From positions 41,025-105,024 of the forward strand of contig WGNB01000011.1 in the NCBI GenBank assembly GCA_016124795.1: a stretch of 64,000 bases of DNA, written 5' to 3'. Below the pieces are notes generated by a model that was given only the letters and a program-made list of their open reading frames with translations, was not told the origin of the DNA and made no database searches. This document shows positions 10,328 through 18,394 of the stretch, piece by piece (the first letter of the stretch is position 1; the number at the start of each line of letters is the position of its first letter). Position numbers and translations under genes: made by a program. Origin of the DNA: Rhodopseudomonas sp. (GTDB taxonomy: Bacteria; Pseudomonadota; Alphaproteobacteria; Rhizobiales; Xanthobacteraceae).

Positions 10328-11590
10328 CTACGACCCGCTGGCGTGGTCCTCACGCAGATTTTCCCGCATCGCCTTGACCTGGCCGGGGTCCACCGGGGGC
10401 GCATGGTTGCCCCAGGCATTGCGGACATAACTCGCCACCGCGGCGATCTCGTCGTCCTTGAGTTTCCAGTTATAGGCCGGCATCGCCGAAGTGGTCGGCT
10501 TCGCGTCGGTCGCCACGGTGCGCGCGCCGTCAAGGATCACCCGGATTACCGTCGCCGGATCGTGCTGCTGCACATTGGCGTTGCCGGCCAGCGGCGGGAA
10601 CAGGCCGGGCGTGCCTTTGCCGTCGCCGCCGTGACAGGCCGAGCAACTGTCGGCGAAAACCGCCGCGCCGGCTTTCATCTTCGGATCGTCCATCCTGGCC
10701 TGCGGCGGCGCCGGCGGCGGGTTCTTCTCCGGCTTCATGGTCTTCACATAGGTCGCGATCGCGTGCAGGTCGGCATCCGACAGTTTGGAAGTCGAGTTCG
10801 CCACCACCTCGGCCATCAGACCGGTCGCGCCGGAAAACTTGTTCCGCCCGGTCTTGAGATAGGCGACGATATCGTCGACGCTCCACGCCCCGGTGCCGTC
10901 GTGCAGATCGCCGCTGATCTTGGGCGCGAACCAGTCCTGAATCGCGCCGCCGGCCAGTGCCTGCGAGGTCTTGTCGGCGCCGAGGAAATTCTTCGGCGTA
11001 TGACAGGCGCCGCAATGACCGGCGCCCTCGACCAGATAAGCCCCGCGATTCCATTCGGCGCTCTTGTTCGGGTCCGGCTTGAAGGTGCCGGGCGTGAAGA
11101 ACAGCATGTTCCAGCCGCGCATGAATACCCGGTGATTGAGCGGCCAGGTCAGGTTCGCCGCGCGCGGCGGGCTTTTCACCGCCGGCACCGTATTGAGATA
11201 GGCCCGGATCGCCGACACATCGTCGCGCGTCAGCTTGGTGAAATACGGATAGGGAAAGGCAGGATAGAGCCGCTTGCCGTCCGGCCTGATGCCATGATGC
11301 ATCGCCTGATAGAACTGCGCGTCCGACCAGCCGCCGATGCCGGTCTCGGGATCCGGCGTGATGTTCGGCGAGTAGATCGTGCCGAACGGCGTCTCGACGG
11401 CGCGCCCTCCGGCGAATTTCTTGCCGCCGTCCTGCTGCGTATGACAGGACACACAATCGCCGGCATCGACCAATTCCTTGCCGTGGCGGATATTGGAAAA
11501 TGAGCTATCGACGGCTTGCGCCGATCCGCTGGCGAGCAGGCCGGCCACGGCCAGGCCCGCGGCGCCAAAGGGGCTGAAGATTTTCATCAT
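10328..11590 (-). CDS. Tri-heme cytochrome c subunit of a periplasmic flavin dehydrogenase
   Basis: This is a 420-residue exported electron-transfer subunit. A signal peptide covers residues 1-26 (cleavage near SAQA). Three c-type heme sites are visible: CVSCH at 46-50, CGACH at 193-197 and CSACH at 316-320, each heading a cytochrome c domain. This three-domain form is that of the cytochrome subunit of gluconate 2-dehydrogenase, fructose and alcohol dehydrogenases, which pass electrons from the flavoprotein to ubiquinone. The gene overlaps the upstream GMC gene by 4 bases, so the two are translationally coupled. Confidence 0.92.
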   Translation of the reverse strand: MMKIFSPFGAAGLAVAGLLASGSAQAVDSSFSNIRHGKELVDAGDCVSCHTQQDGGKKFAGGRAVETPFGTIYSPNITPDPETGIGGWSDAQFYQAMHHGIRPDGKRLYPAFPYPYFTKLTRDDVSAIRAYLNTVPAVKSPPRAANLTWPLNHRVFMRGWNMLFFTPGTFKPDPNKSAEWNRGAYLVEGAGHCGACHTPKNFLGADKTSQALAGGAIQDWFAPKISGDLHDGTGAWSVDDIVAYLKTGRNKFSGATGLMAEVVANSTSKLSDADLHAIATYVKTMKPEKNPPPAPPQARMDDPKMKAGAAVFADSCSACHGGDGKGTPGLFPPLAGNANVQQHDPATVIRVILDGARTVATDAKPTTSAMPAYNWKLKDDEIAAVASYVRNAWGNHAPPVDPGQVKAMRENLREDHASGS

Positions 11591-13347
11591 GCCTGCACCA
11601 GGAAGCCGGGGTTCTTGAGATACTGCGTCTTGATCGCCGCAGCGGTGTGATAGGCGAGCGCCGCCACCGTGCCGGTCGGGTTGTAACCGGCGTTTTGCGG
11701 GAAGGCGCAGGCGCCGAGCACGAACAGATTGTGCAGGTCCCAGCTCTGCAAATACTTGTTGACCACGCTGGTCTTCGGATCGGCGCCCATGATCGCGCCG
11801 CCGGTGTTGTGCGTCGTCTGATACGGCACGATCGAATAATGACCGGTGCGCTTCTTGGCGTGCACCTCGCGCGCGTTCATCGCCTTGGCGATGTCGGTCG
11901 CCCGGTCGGTCAGATAATCCGACATCTTGTGTTCGTTATCGGTGAAATCGAACGTCATCCGCATCAGCGGCCGGCCGTAAATGTCGCGATAGGTCGGATC
12001 GAGATCGAGGTAATTGTTGCGGTGGCTCATCACCGCGCCATGCGTCGAGATCGAGGCCGTCGTCAGGTAGTTCTTGGCGACCGCCTTTTTCCATGCGCCG
12101 CCCCACTTCGGCGTGCCCTCCGGCGTCGGATGATGCTCGATCGGCCGGGCGTTGGTGTCCCAGCAGGCCAGATAACCGCCGCCGATAAAGCCCAGTCCGC
12201 TGTGATCGAAATTGTCACCGTTGTAATCGTCGATGCCGACTCCGAGCGCGCCGGCGCCGACAAAAGGATTGAGGATCTTGTCGTCGAAGAACACGTCGAC
12301 GCCGGAGGTGATCTGGTAGGCGTAATTCTTGCCGACGGCGCCCTGCCCGGTCTTCGGATCGTAGGGCATGCCGATGCCGGACAGCAGCAGCAACCGCGGA
12401 TTATGCAACGCATAGGCGCACATGATCACCATCTCGGCCGGCTGTTCGAACTCCTCGCCTTGCGCGTCGATATAAATCACGCCGGTGGCGCGCTTGGCGG
12501 CGGCGTCGAAATTGACCCGCAACACCTCGCATTCGGTGCGCAGTTCGAAATTATCCTTGCGCATCAACACCGGCAGCACGGTGGTCTGCGGACTGGCCTT
12601 CGAATTATTGCCGCAGCCGAATTTCTCGCAGAAGCCGCAATAGGTGCAGGGGCCCATCTCGACCCCGAGCGGATTGGTATAGGCGCGCGACATGTTCGCC
12701 GCCGGACAGGGAAACGGCTTGTGTCCGGTCGCCTTGGCCGCCGCTTCGAACAGCGTCGGACCATAGACCATGTCGAGCGGCGGGTTCGGATAATCGCGCG
12801 AGCGCGGCCCCTCAAACGGATTGCCGCCGGGCTGAAGCTGACCCTTCAGGTTACCGGCCTTGCCGCTGATGCCGCAGAGATATTCGAACCTGTCGTAATG
12901 CGGCTCAAGCTCATCGTAAGTGATGCCCCAATCCTGCACCGTCATGTCGGCGGGCAAGGGACCGTAGCGCTGTTCGTTGTGCGAGCGCGCGACAAAATCG
13001 GTCGGCAGAAAGCGCCAGGTCTGGCCGTTCCAGTGCACGCCGGCGCCGCCGACGCCGGTCGCCGGCAGAAACGAACCGAGATGGCGCATCGGCAATGCCT
13101 CCTGGTTCGGAGCATTGCGGAAGGTGACGGTCTCGCGCGCCGGCTCCTCGAACAATGCGCGCCGCCACATGTAACGCAGTTCGTCCTGCGCGAAGGTGAC
13201 GGCGAAATCGGTTGACGTGTCGCGCCAGGCGCCGCGTTCGATGGCCAGCACATCGAGGCCGGCATCGGTCAGTTCCTGACCGAGAATAGCGGCGGTCCAG
13301 CCGAAGCCGACCAGCACGACATCCTTGGCGGGTAATTTCTTGGCCAT
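11587..13347 (-). CDS. GMC-family FAD dehydrogenase, catalytic subunit
   Basis: The protein is 586 residues long. The FAD-binding Rossmann motif opens the protein (VVLVGFGWTAAILGQEL, then AIERG). The C-terminal GMC substrate domain has the active-site pair in GHYSIVPYQTTHNTGG and the second FAD contact in AGYNPTGTVAAL. The cysteine cluster CTYCGFCEKFGC in the middle is seen in the gluconate/fructose dehydrogenase group and may bind an iron-sulfur cluster. There is no signal peptide. In this group the flavoprotein is carried out with the Tat-signal small subunit, which is encoded just upstream here. The sugar or polyol substrate is not deducible. Confidence 0.9.
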   Translation of the reverse strand: MAKKLPAKDVVLVGFGWTAAILGQELTDAGLDVLAIERGAWRDTSTDFAVTFAQDELRYMWRRALFEEPARETVTFRNAPNQEALPMRHLGSFLPATGVGGAGVHWNGQTWRFLPTDFVARSHNEQRYGPLPADMTVQDWGITYDELEPHYDRFEYLCGISGKAGNLKGQLQPGGNPFEGPRSRDYPNPPLDMVYGPTLFEAAAKATGHKPFPCPAANMSRAYTNPLGVEMGPCTYCGFCEKFGCGNNSKASPQTTVLPVLMRKDNFELRTECEVLRVNFDAAAKRATGVIYIDAQGEEFEQPAEMVIMCAYALHNPRLLLLSGIGMPYDPKTGQGAVGKNYAYQITSGVDVFFDDKILNPFVGAGALGVGIDDYNGDNFDHSGLGFIGGGYLACWDTNARPIEHHPTPEGTPKWGGAWKKAVAKNYLTTASISTHGAVMSHRNNYLDLDPTYRDIYGRPLMRMTFDFTDNEHKMSDYLTDRATDIAKAMNAREVHAKKRTGHYSIVPYQTTHNTGGAIMGADPKTSVVNKYLQSWDLHNLFVLGACAFPQNAGYNPTGTVAALAYHTAAAIKTQYLKNPGFLVQA

Positions 13348-13403
13348 AGCATCAAATCCTTAAAGCTCGATCGAAACAGGCAAAGCGAAAGCCGGGAAAA
13401 TGA

Positions 13404-14153
13404 TTACGCCGGCTTCCAGGCGGGACGGCCGGTAATGCCGACCGGTTCAAGCGCGAGCTTCTGACCGTGCTTCTTGACGTAAGGTCGATAGTCGTAGCGC
13501 GCGCCGGGAAAGCCGATCAGCTTCCAGCCGACCATGTCGCGATTGCCGCCATAAAGCGGATCGGAGAAGAAGCCTTCCATCGTGTTCTGAAGGAACATCG
13601 TGAAGAACGATTTGGCATCCACGGTCTTGAGATCGATATCGCCTTTCTCCAGACCTTTGAGGATCTCGTCCTGCTGCGCGGCGGTCAGTTGTGAAAACGT
13701 CTTGCCGGAATATTTATCGCCGCTATGCGCGTCGATCGCCTTGATCGCGGCGCGATAAAGTTCGGCCGGCGTCATGCGGCTTTGATAGCCCTGCGTCGGT
13801 TCGCCCTTTTTCCAGGGCCCCTGCATGTACCAGTGCGAGGCTTCGCCATAAGGCCCGGCCAGTTGCCGGTCGAGAAAGAAGGTCACGCCGGCTTCCTTGG
13901 CGCCGGGGCCAAGTTCGTCTTTCGGAATGAGCCGCGACAGCGCGGCATCGAGGCAAGCGGCTTCCGCCGCCGTCAGGAATAAATAAGTTCCGGGCTTGGC
14001 GATGTCCGGCTTGTTGGCCTGGCCTTCCTGCCACGGCACATCGCCGGAAATCGAACGGGCTTGCGCCCGGTCGGTTGCGTCAAGCGCCGCCGCGGAACCG
14101 ACCAGCACACCGGCCGTCAACATCTCGCGTCGATTGAAATTGGGAGCGGACAC
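13404..14153 (-). CDS. Gluconate 2-dehydrogenase gamma-subunit-like protein (Tat signal)
   Basis: This is the small subunit (about 249 residues) of the three-part dehydrogenase. The N-terminus NFNRREMLTAG is a twin-arginine signal with the RR pair at about residues 8-9, followed by a hydrophobic stretch and an Ala-rich cleavage region. The body contains the family's FFLDRQLAGPYG and DPLYGGNRDMVGWKLIGFPGA segments. A GTG at 14162 is possible, but the GAGG site at 14164-14167 is spaced correctly for the GTG at 14153, which is used here. It is first in the operon: Tat subunit, GMC flavoprotein, cytochrome c. It probably escorts the flavoprotein to the periplasm. Confidence 0.88.
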   Translation of the reverse strand: MSAPNFNRREMLTAGVLVGSAAALDATDRAQARSISGDVPWQEGQANKPDIAKPGTYLFLTAAEAACLDAALSRLIPKDELGPGAKEAGVTFFLDRQLAGPYGEASHWYMQGPWKKGEPTQGYQSRMTPAELYRAAIKAIDAHSGDKYSGKTFSQLTAAQQDEILKGLEKGDIDLKTVDAKSFFTMFLQNTMEGFFSDPLYGGNRDMVGWKLIGFPGARYDYRPYVKKHGQKLALEPVGITGRPAWKPA

Positions 14154-14339
14154 TTTATCCACCTCATTGCATGTCGTCGCTTCCCCACCTCGGCAACAAT
14201 CGGCGTACAGCGCGGTTCCGCGATTGCTCGAATAAATTCGAGCGCAAGCGCGACTTGCGATAGCGAATGGCTATAACGTGTGGGCCGCACGACTGCCGGC
14301 TTGCGGCAAGACCGCCAAGCGGTGCATAAACTAAGGCGC

Positions 14340-14561
14340 ATGACGAACGCCGCAGACTCGACGCCATTCACGGCCACGCGCCAGTTGACCTGCGCGCGCT
14401 GCGGCGCGGCCTTCGGCTGCAATCTGGCCGGCGGCTGCTGGTGCGATGCCGAACCCTATCGCCTGCCGCTGCCGACACAGGCCGCGCAGGATTGTCTGTG
14501 CCCGACTTGCCTGCGCCAGATGGCACAGGAGCAGGCACAGGCCGGCGCCGCCGAAACCTGA
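14340..14561 (+). CDS. Cysteine-rich CWC-family protein
   Basis: The product is a small 73-residue cytosolic protein with eight cysteines. Two CxxC-type groups are seen: CARCGAAFGC at 18-27 and CLCPTCL at 52-58, and the family's defining CWC triad is at 33-35. The layout suggests zinc or another metal bound by four-cysteine knuckles. The frame is open upstream, but the ATG at 14340 begins the family-like protein. Proteins of this family are widespread in proteobacteria with no known function. The neighbouring divalent-cation transporter may be relevant, but that is only proximity. Confidence 0.8.
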   Translation: MTNAADSTPFTATRQLTCARCGAAFGCNLAGGCWCDAEPYRLPLPTQAAQDCLCPTCLRQMAQEQAQAGAAET

Positions 14562-14651
14562 GCGCCGTCGGCCGATCCAGCGGCTGTCATCTTACTGTCA
14601 TCCAATCGGGCACCCTGTCGGGCGGGGACGAGCCTGTTTCAGGGATGCATC

Positions 14652-15680
14652 ATGACCGCCAGCGAAAAACCCGCCATCGACGCCGCCCGCGCGTCAGCCG
14701 ACGCCGCGCCGGCCACCGGCATCGTCTGGGCCTATCGCTTCCACGGCGACGGCCGCGCCGAAGCGGTCGCCAGCGACCAGATCGACGCCGCGCTGAAGGA
14801 ACATGGCGGCGGCTGGCTGTGGATTCATCTGGCGCTCGCCGATAACCGCTGCCGCGCCTGGATCGCGCAGCACGCGCCGCTGTCGGACATGGCGCGCGAG
14901 GTGCTGGCCGGCCCCGACAAGCATCTGCGGCTGGATATTCTCGGCCACGAAATCGTCGGCGTGGTGCCGGACCTGCAGCAGGAACTGGCGCAGGAAAGCG
15001 ACGACCTGGTCCGGCTGCGCTTCGTGATGACCGAACGCATGCTGATCACCGCGCGGCAGCAGCCGGTGCATTCGGTCGAGAGCAACCGGCGCGCCATCGA
15101 GAGCGGCAAGCGGTTTCCGACCGCCGTGTCCTTCCTCGACGCGGTGGTCGATCAGTTCGCCGACGCCATCGGCCGGATGGCCGAGCGGCTCGGCGACGAA
15201 CTCGATCGTGTCGAGGAAAACGTGATGGACGAAGAGCCGGCCGACGAACAGCGCCGCATCGGCCGTGTCCGCTTGCAGGCGGTGCGCGTGCATCGCCAGC
15301 TGGCGCAGCTCAAGACCATGTTCAGCCGGCTCGAGCCGCGGCTGGCCGCGCATAACAAGGATGTCGGCACCGCCATCGGCGCGCTGGCGCAGAAGCTCGA
15401 CGCCATCGACCACGAGATCGGCTCGCTGCACGAACGCGCCCGGCTGCTGCTCGACGAAGCCAATGCCAAGGTCAGCGCGCTGACCAACAAGCGGCTGTTC
15501 ATTCTGTCGATCCTGACCGCCTGCCTGTTGCCGCCGACGCTGGTCACCGGCTTCTTCGGCATGAACACCAAGGACATGCCGTTTCAGGCGACCGATGGCG
15601 GCACCTGGTGGGCGCTGGGCATTGCTTTCGCCGCGGGCGCGCTGAGCTATTGGGCGCTGCGCAAGATGCGCGCCTTGTGA
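14652..15680 (+). CDS. CorA-family divalent cation transporter (ZntB-like)
   Basis: This is a 342-residue inner-membrane channel-type transporter. A long cytosolic domain rich in coiled-coil helices (residues 1 to about 275) is followed by two C-terminal membrane helices. The signature GMN lies in TGFFGMNTKDMPF at the end of the first helix. The loop after it has KDMPF rather than the CorA EFMPEL sequence, which fits the ZntB branch (zinc uptake or efflux) better than the CorA magnesium branch. The protein ends shortly after the second helix with RKMRAL, as usual. Start ATG at 14652. Confidence 0.88.
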   Translation: MTASEKPAIDAARASADAAPATGIVWAYRFHGDGRAEAVASDQIDAALKEHGGGWLWIHLALADNRCRAWIAQHAPLSDMAREVLAGPDKHLRLDILGHEIVGVVPDLQQELAQESDDLVRLRFVMTERMLITARQQPVHSVESNRRAIESGKRFPTAVSFLDAVVDQFADAIGRMAERLGDELDRVEENVMDEEPADEQRRIGRVRLQAVRVHRQLAQLKTMFSRLEPRLAAHNKDVGTAIGALAQKLDAIDHEIGSLHERARLLLDEANAKVSALTNKRLFILSILTACLLPPTLVTGFFGMNTKDMPFQATDGGTWWALGIAFAAGALSYWALRKMRAL

Positions 15681-15784
15681 TGCGGACGTCCTAAAGGGGC
15701 CCGCCCTTGCGCGAGCCGCAACGCTGAGGATAATGCCGCGACTTTCCGCGCAAGCTTCGCGCCCATCAACACAGGAAACGCCGC

Positions 15785-16084
15785 ATGGTTCTCGAAATCG
15801 CCCAGATCGACGTCAAGCCCGGCATGGAAGCCGCATTCGAAGCCGGCGTCGCCAAGGCCGCGCCCTTGTTCCAGCGCGCCAAGGGCTGTTCCGGCATGGC
15901 CCTGCAACGCAGCCATGAGAAGCCGCAGCGCTATCGGCTGTTCGTGCAATGGGCGACCGTGGAAAACCACACCGTCGACTTCCGTGAGTCCGCCGACTTC
16001 CCGGAATGGCGCAAGCTGGTCGCCGATTGCTTCGCCTCGCCGCCCGAGGTCGAGCACGTCACCGAGGTCGTGAAGGGCTTCTAA
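15785..16084 (+). CDS. Antibiotic biosynthesis monooxygenase (ABM)-fold protein
   Basis: The 99-residue protein has the dimeric ferredoxin-like ABM fold: the N-terminal strand VLEIAQIDVKPG, the helix EAAFEAGVAKAAPLFQ, and the later strand FVQWATVENHTVDFRES. Related proteins are quinol monooxygenases, heme-degrading enzymes and many of unknown activity. No catalytic residue can be assigned here. The gene is single, with a 155-base gap to the next regulator gene. Confidence 0.8.
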   Translation: MVLEIAQIDVKPGMEAAFEAGVAKAAPLFQRAKGCSGMALQRSHEKPQRYRLFVQWATVENHTVDFRESADFPEWRKLVADCFASPPEVEHVTEVVKGF

Positions 16085-16200
16085 GAAGCCGTTATTTCTG
16101 TCTGCAAAGACAGCTTCCGCCAACCGCCGCTAACCCACCCTCGCGCGGGGGCGGGCTAGCGGTTTTTGGCGTCGGCAGCGGCAACAATTGTTTCGCCTCG

Positions 16201-16234
16201 CATATTGACAATATGTTGTCATATTGACATTATG
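16201..16234. promoter_or_regulatory. Probable MarR autoregulatory operator/promoter
   Basis: Two copies of CATATTGACA(A/T)TATG (16201-16215 and 16220-16234) overlap a perfect inverted repeat TGACAA-TATG-TTGTCA (16206-16221). The element ends 5 bases before the ATG of the MarR gene. It is AT-rich in a GC-rich genome, which is typical of a MarR-dimer operator overlapping a promoter. Confidence 0.65.
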
Positions 16235-16239
16235 GCACC

Positions 16240-16686
16240 ATGAACGCAGATCCCGCCCCCCAGGCTTTGCTGCCGCTGATCGTCGCCGACATTTACGAAC
16301 TGGCCGGCGCCTTGCGCGCGCGCGGCGAAACGGTCGCCGCCACCGTCGGCCAGACCCAGGCGCGCTGGCAGGTGATGAGCGCGGCCTCAGGCGGCCGCCA
16401 TACCGTTCCGCAGATCGCGCGCCGGCTCGGCGTCAGCCGACAGAACGTCCAGCGCATCGCCGATCTTCTGGTCGCCGAAGGGTCGGCGACGTTCGAGACC
16501 AACCCCGATCATCGCGGCTCGCCTTATCTGGTGCTGAGCAAGGATGGCAGCGCCGCCCTGGCGCGGATCACCAGGGCCGCAGCCGCCGATCACGCCGCCA
16601 TCGCCGATCAACTCGGCAACGCCGATCTCAAGGCGCTGCACCGCGCCTTGCGCCGCCTGATCGAAGCGACCGCGACCATCGCCTGA
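16240..16686 (+). CDS. MarR-family transcriptional regulator
   Basis: The 148-residue winged-helix regulator has the recognition helix in PQIARRLGVSRQNVQRIADLLV (about residues 53-75), followed by a short wing (DHRGSPYLVLSKDG) and a long C-terminal dimerisation helix. The start codon directly follows a strong operator-like element, so it probably represses itself and the DUF1398 gene that starts 35 bases after its stop. The ligand is unknown. The operator leaves no room for a normal Shine-Dalgarno, so the transcript may have a very short leader. Confidence 0.88.
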   Translation: MNADPAPQALLPLIVADIYELAGALRARGETVAATVGQTQARWQVMSAASGGRHTVPQIARRLGVSRQNVQRIADLLVAEGSATFETNPDHRGSPYLVLSKDGSAALARITRAAAADHAAIADQLGNADLKALHRALRRLIEATATIA

Positions 16687-16721
16687 CCAGGTTCATTTCA
16701 ATCCAACACAGGAAGACAAAG

Positions 16722-17117
16722 ATGAATACCGACACCATCGTCGAATGCATGCGCCTGAGCTTTGACAACACTCCGTTTCCCGCCGTCGTGCAGAAGCTCG
16801 GCCAGGCCGGCGTTCACGCTTACACCGCCGATCTGATCGCGCTGCGAAATACGTATTATGACGCGACAGCCGAAAGCTTCGACGAAGCAATGCCGCTGAC
16901 CGACGCGCCGGCCATCGCCGCTACCTTCGACGAGAAGGCCGTCGCGCAAACGATCAAGGCCATTCAACGCGGCGACATCGGTTACGCGGAATTCCTGCGC
17001 CGGATCATGAAAGCCGGCTGCGCCAGCTACCGGGTATACTTCGGCGGCCGCAAGGCGGTCTATTTCGGGCGCGACGGCGACTGCTACAGCGAACCGTTTC
17101 CACAGCCGAAGCACTGA
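16722..17117 (+). CDS. DUF1398 family protein
   Basis: The 131-residue protein matches the DUF1398 (YbcV-like) type. N-terminal helices hold the target-like core VVQKLGQAGVHAYTADLI; the middle region contains EKAVAQTIKAIQRGDIGYAEFLRRIMKAG; and the C-terminal strands carry SYRVYFGGRKAVYFGRDGD. The function of this family is unknown. A good AGGAAGACAAAG site precedes the ATG. It is very probably co-transcribed with the MarR gene before it, and so a likely target of that regulator. Confidence 0.85.
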   Translation: MNTDTIVECMRLSFDNTPFPAVVQKLGQAGVHAYTADLIALRNTYYDATAESFDEAMPLTDAPAIAATFDEKAVAQTIKAIQRGDIGYAEFLRRIMKAGCASYRVYFGGRKAVYFGRDGDCYSEPFPQPKH

Positions 17118-17138
17118 CCTCGCGCGGTCGCGTCGCCG

Positions 17139-18374
17139 TTAAGCCGACACCAACCCACCGAGCGGCCTGACCTTCTCGCTGCCGGGGAAGACATCGCGGC
17201 CCAGCACTGTCTCGTCGGCACGCAGATGATCGCGCAGAATGCCCTTGAGCACCGCGCGCAGATCGGTGGTCGGCTTCAGATCGCGGTTCTGATAAAGCGC
17301 CGCCTCCGACACGCCCGGCCAGTCCGCGATCACCCGGCCGCCTTTCAGCGCGCCGCCGGCCAGCAAGGCCACCGTCGCGGTGCCGTGGTCGGTGCCTTCG
17401 GTGCCGTTGATGCGCGCGGTGCGGCCGAACTCGGTGACGATCGCCACCGCGGTGTCTTTCCACGCCGGCCCCATGCCGGTTTCGATCGCGGCCACCGCGC
17501 CATCGAGCGCGCCGAGCAACGCCGACAGCCGGCCATGCGCCGCGCCCTCCTGCGCGTGGGTGTCCCAGCCGTCGAAGGCAAGCGCGCCGACGCGCGGTCC
17601 ATCCGGACGCGCCATGAACTTGGCCGCCGCGCCGGCCGCTTCGGCGAAATACATCCGCACGCCGGCATAAGGCCCGGTGAGCTTCGGCCCGCCGCCTTTC
17701 ATGTCGCCGCCTTTGGCGATCGCCGCCAGTGCGCTACGTTCCTGCAACGCCTGCGCCAGCGCCGGATCGGTGTGCTGATAGAGATCGAGCAGCCGGCTGA
17801 TGGTGTCGTTGCTCGCCGGCTGCAACCGCGGCGGCGTATAGGACAACACCTTGGCCGGCCCGCGCGCCACCAGCGGCGTGATCGGCCCGATGGCAAAGAC
17901 GTCGCGGCCGGCGACGCGCTCGCCGCGCGCCATGCCGTTGAGCGCGCGGTTGAGCCAGCCGGTCTCGCTGGCGCCCGGCCGCGTCAAGCCGCTTTCCAGC
18001 ACGTCCTGCCCGTCGAAATGCGAGCGCTCGCGATAAGGCGAGGCCACCGCGTGCACGACGCTGGCCTGCCCGGCTTTATAGAGCCGGTGGAAATTCGGCA
18101 TCGCCGGATTGAGCGCGAAGGTCGCATCGAGCGGCAGCGCGGCATTCTCGCCGTCGAGCCGCAAGCCGTCATTGCCGCGCAAGCCAACCCAGGCCGGATC
18201 GCCGACCGGCGCGACGGTCGCCAGGCCGTCAAGCGCGCCGCGCAAGACGATGGTGAGGAAACGCGGATCGCGGCCTTCGGCCATCGCCAGCTTCGGCATA
18301 TAGGCCCAGGCGAACAGCGCGCCGGAGCCAAGCAGCATTTCACGGCGGGTCGCCCGATGCGGGATAAAGGTCAT
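17139..18374 (-). CDS. DUF1501 family exported protein (Tat signal)
   Basis: This is a 411-residue protein of the alkaline-phosphatase/sulfatase-like superfamily annotated as DUF1501. A twin-arginine signal TRREMLLGSGAL (RR at 10-11) opens it. The conserved SPYRERSHFDGQDVLESG and EFGRTARINGTEGTDHGTA segments are the family's hallmark and include the His and Asp residues thought to bind metal. The gene starts 20 bases after the DUF1800 gene on the same strand. These two families are almost always paired; their shared task is not established. Confidence 0.9.
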   Translation of the reverse strand: MTFIPHRATRREMLLGSGALFAWAYMPKLAMAEGRDPRFLTIVLRGALDGLATVAPVGDPAWVGLRGNDGLRLDGENAALPLDATFALNPAMPNFHRLYKAGQASVVHAVASPYRERSHFDGQDVLESGLTRPGASETGWLNRALNGMARGERVAGRDVFAIGPITPLVARGPAKVLSYTPPRLQPASNDTISRLLDLYQHTDPALAQALQERSALAAIAKGGDMKGGGPKLTGPYAGVRMYFAEAAGAAAKFMARPDGPRVGALAFDGWDTHAQEGAAHGRLSALLGALDGAVAAIETGMGPAWKDTAVAIVTEFGRTARINGTEGTDHGTATVALLAGGALKGGRVIADWPGVSEAALYQNRDLKPTTDLRAVLKGILRDHLRADETVLGRDVFPGSEKVRPLGGLVSA

Positions 18375-18394
18375 GACATTTACCTGTCAGGTTC

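Noticed and set aside
9155..11503. Long open frame (about 780 codons) on the plus strand
   Set aside because: It is the antisense shadow of the transporter and cytochrome genes, whose minus-strand products have membrane helices and three CxxCH motifs. The shadow is rich in Arg, His and Gln and has no motif.
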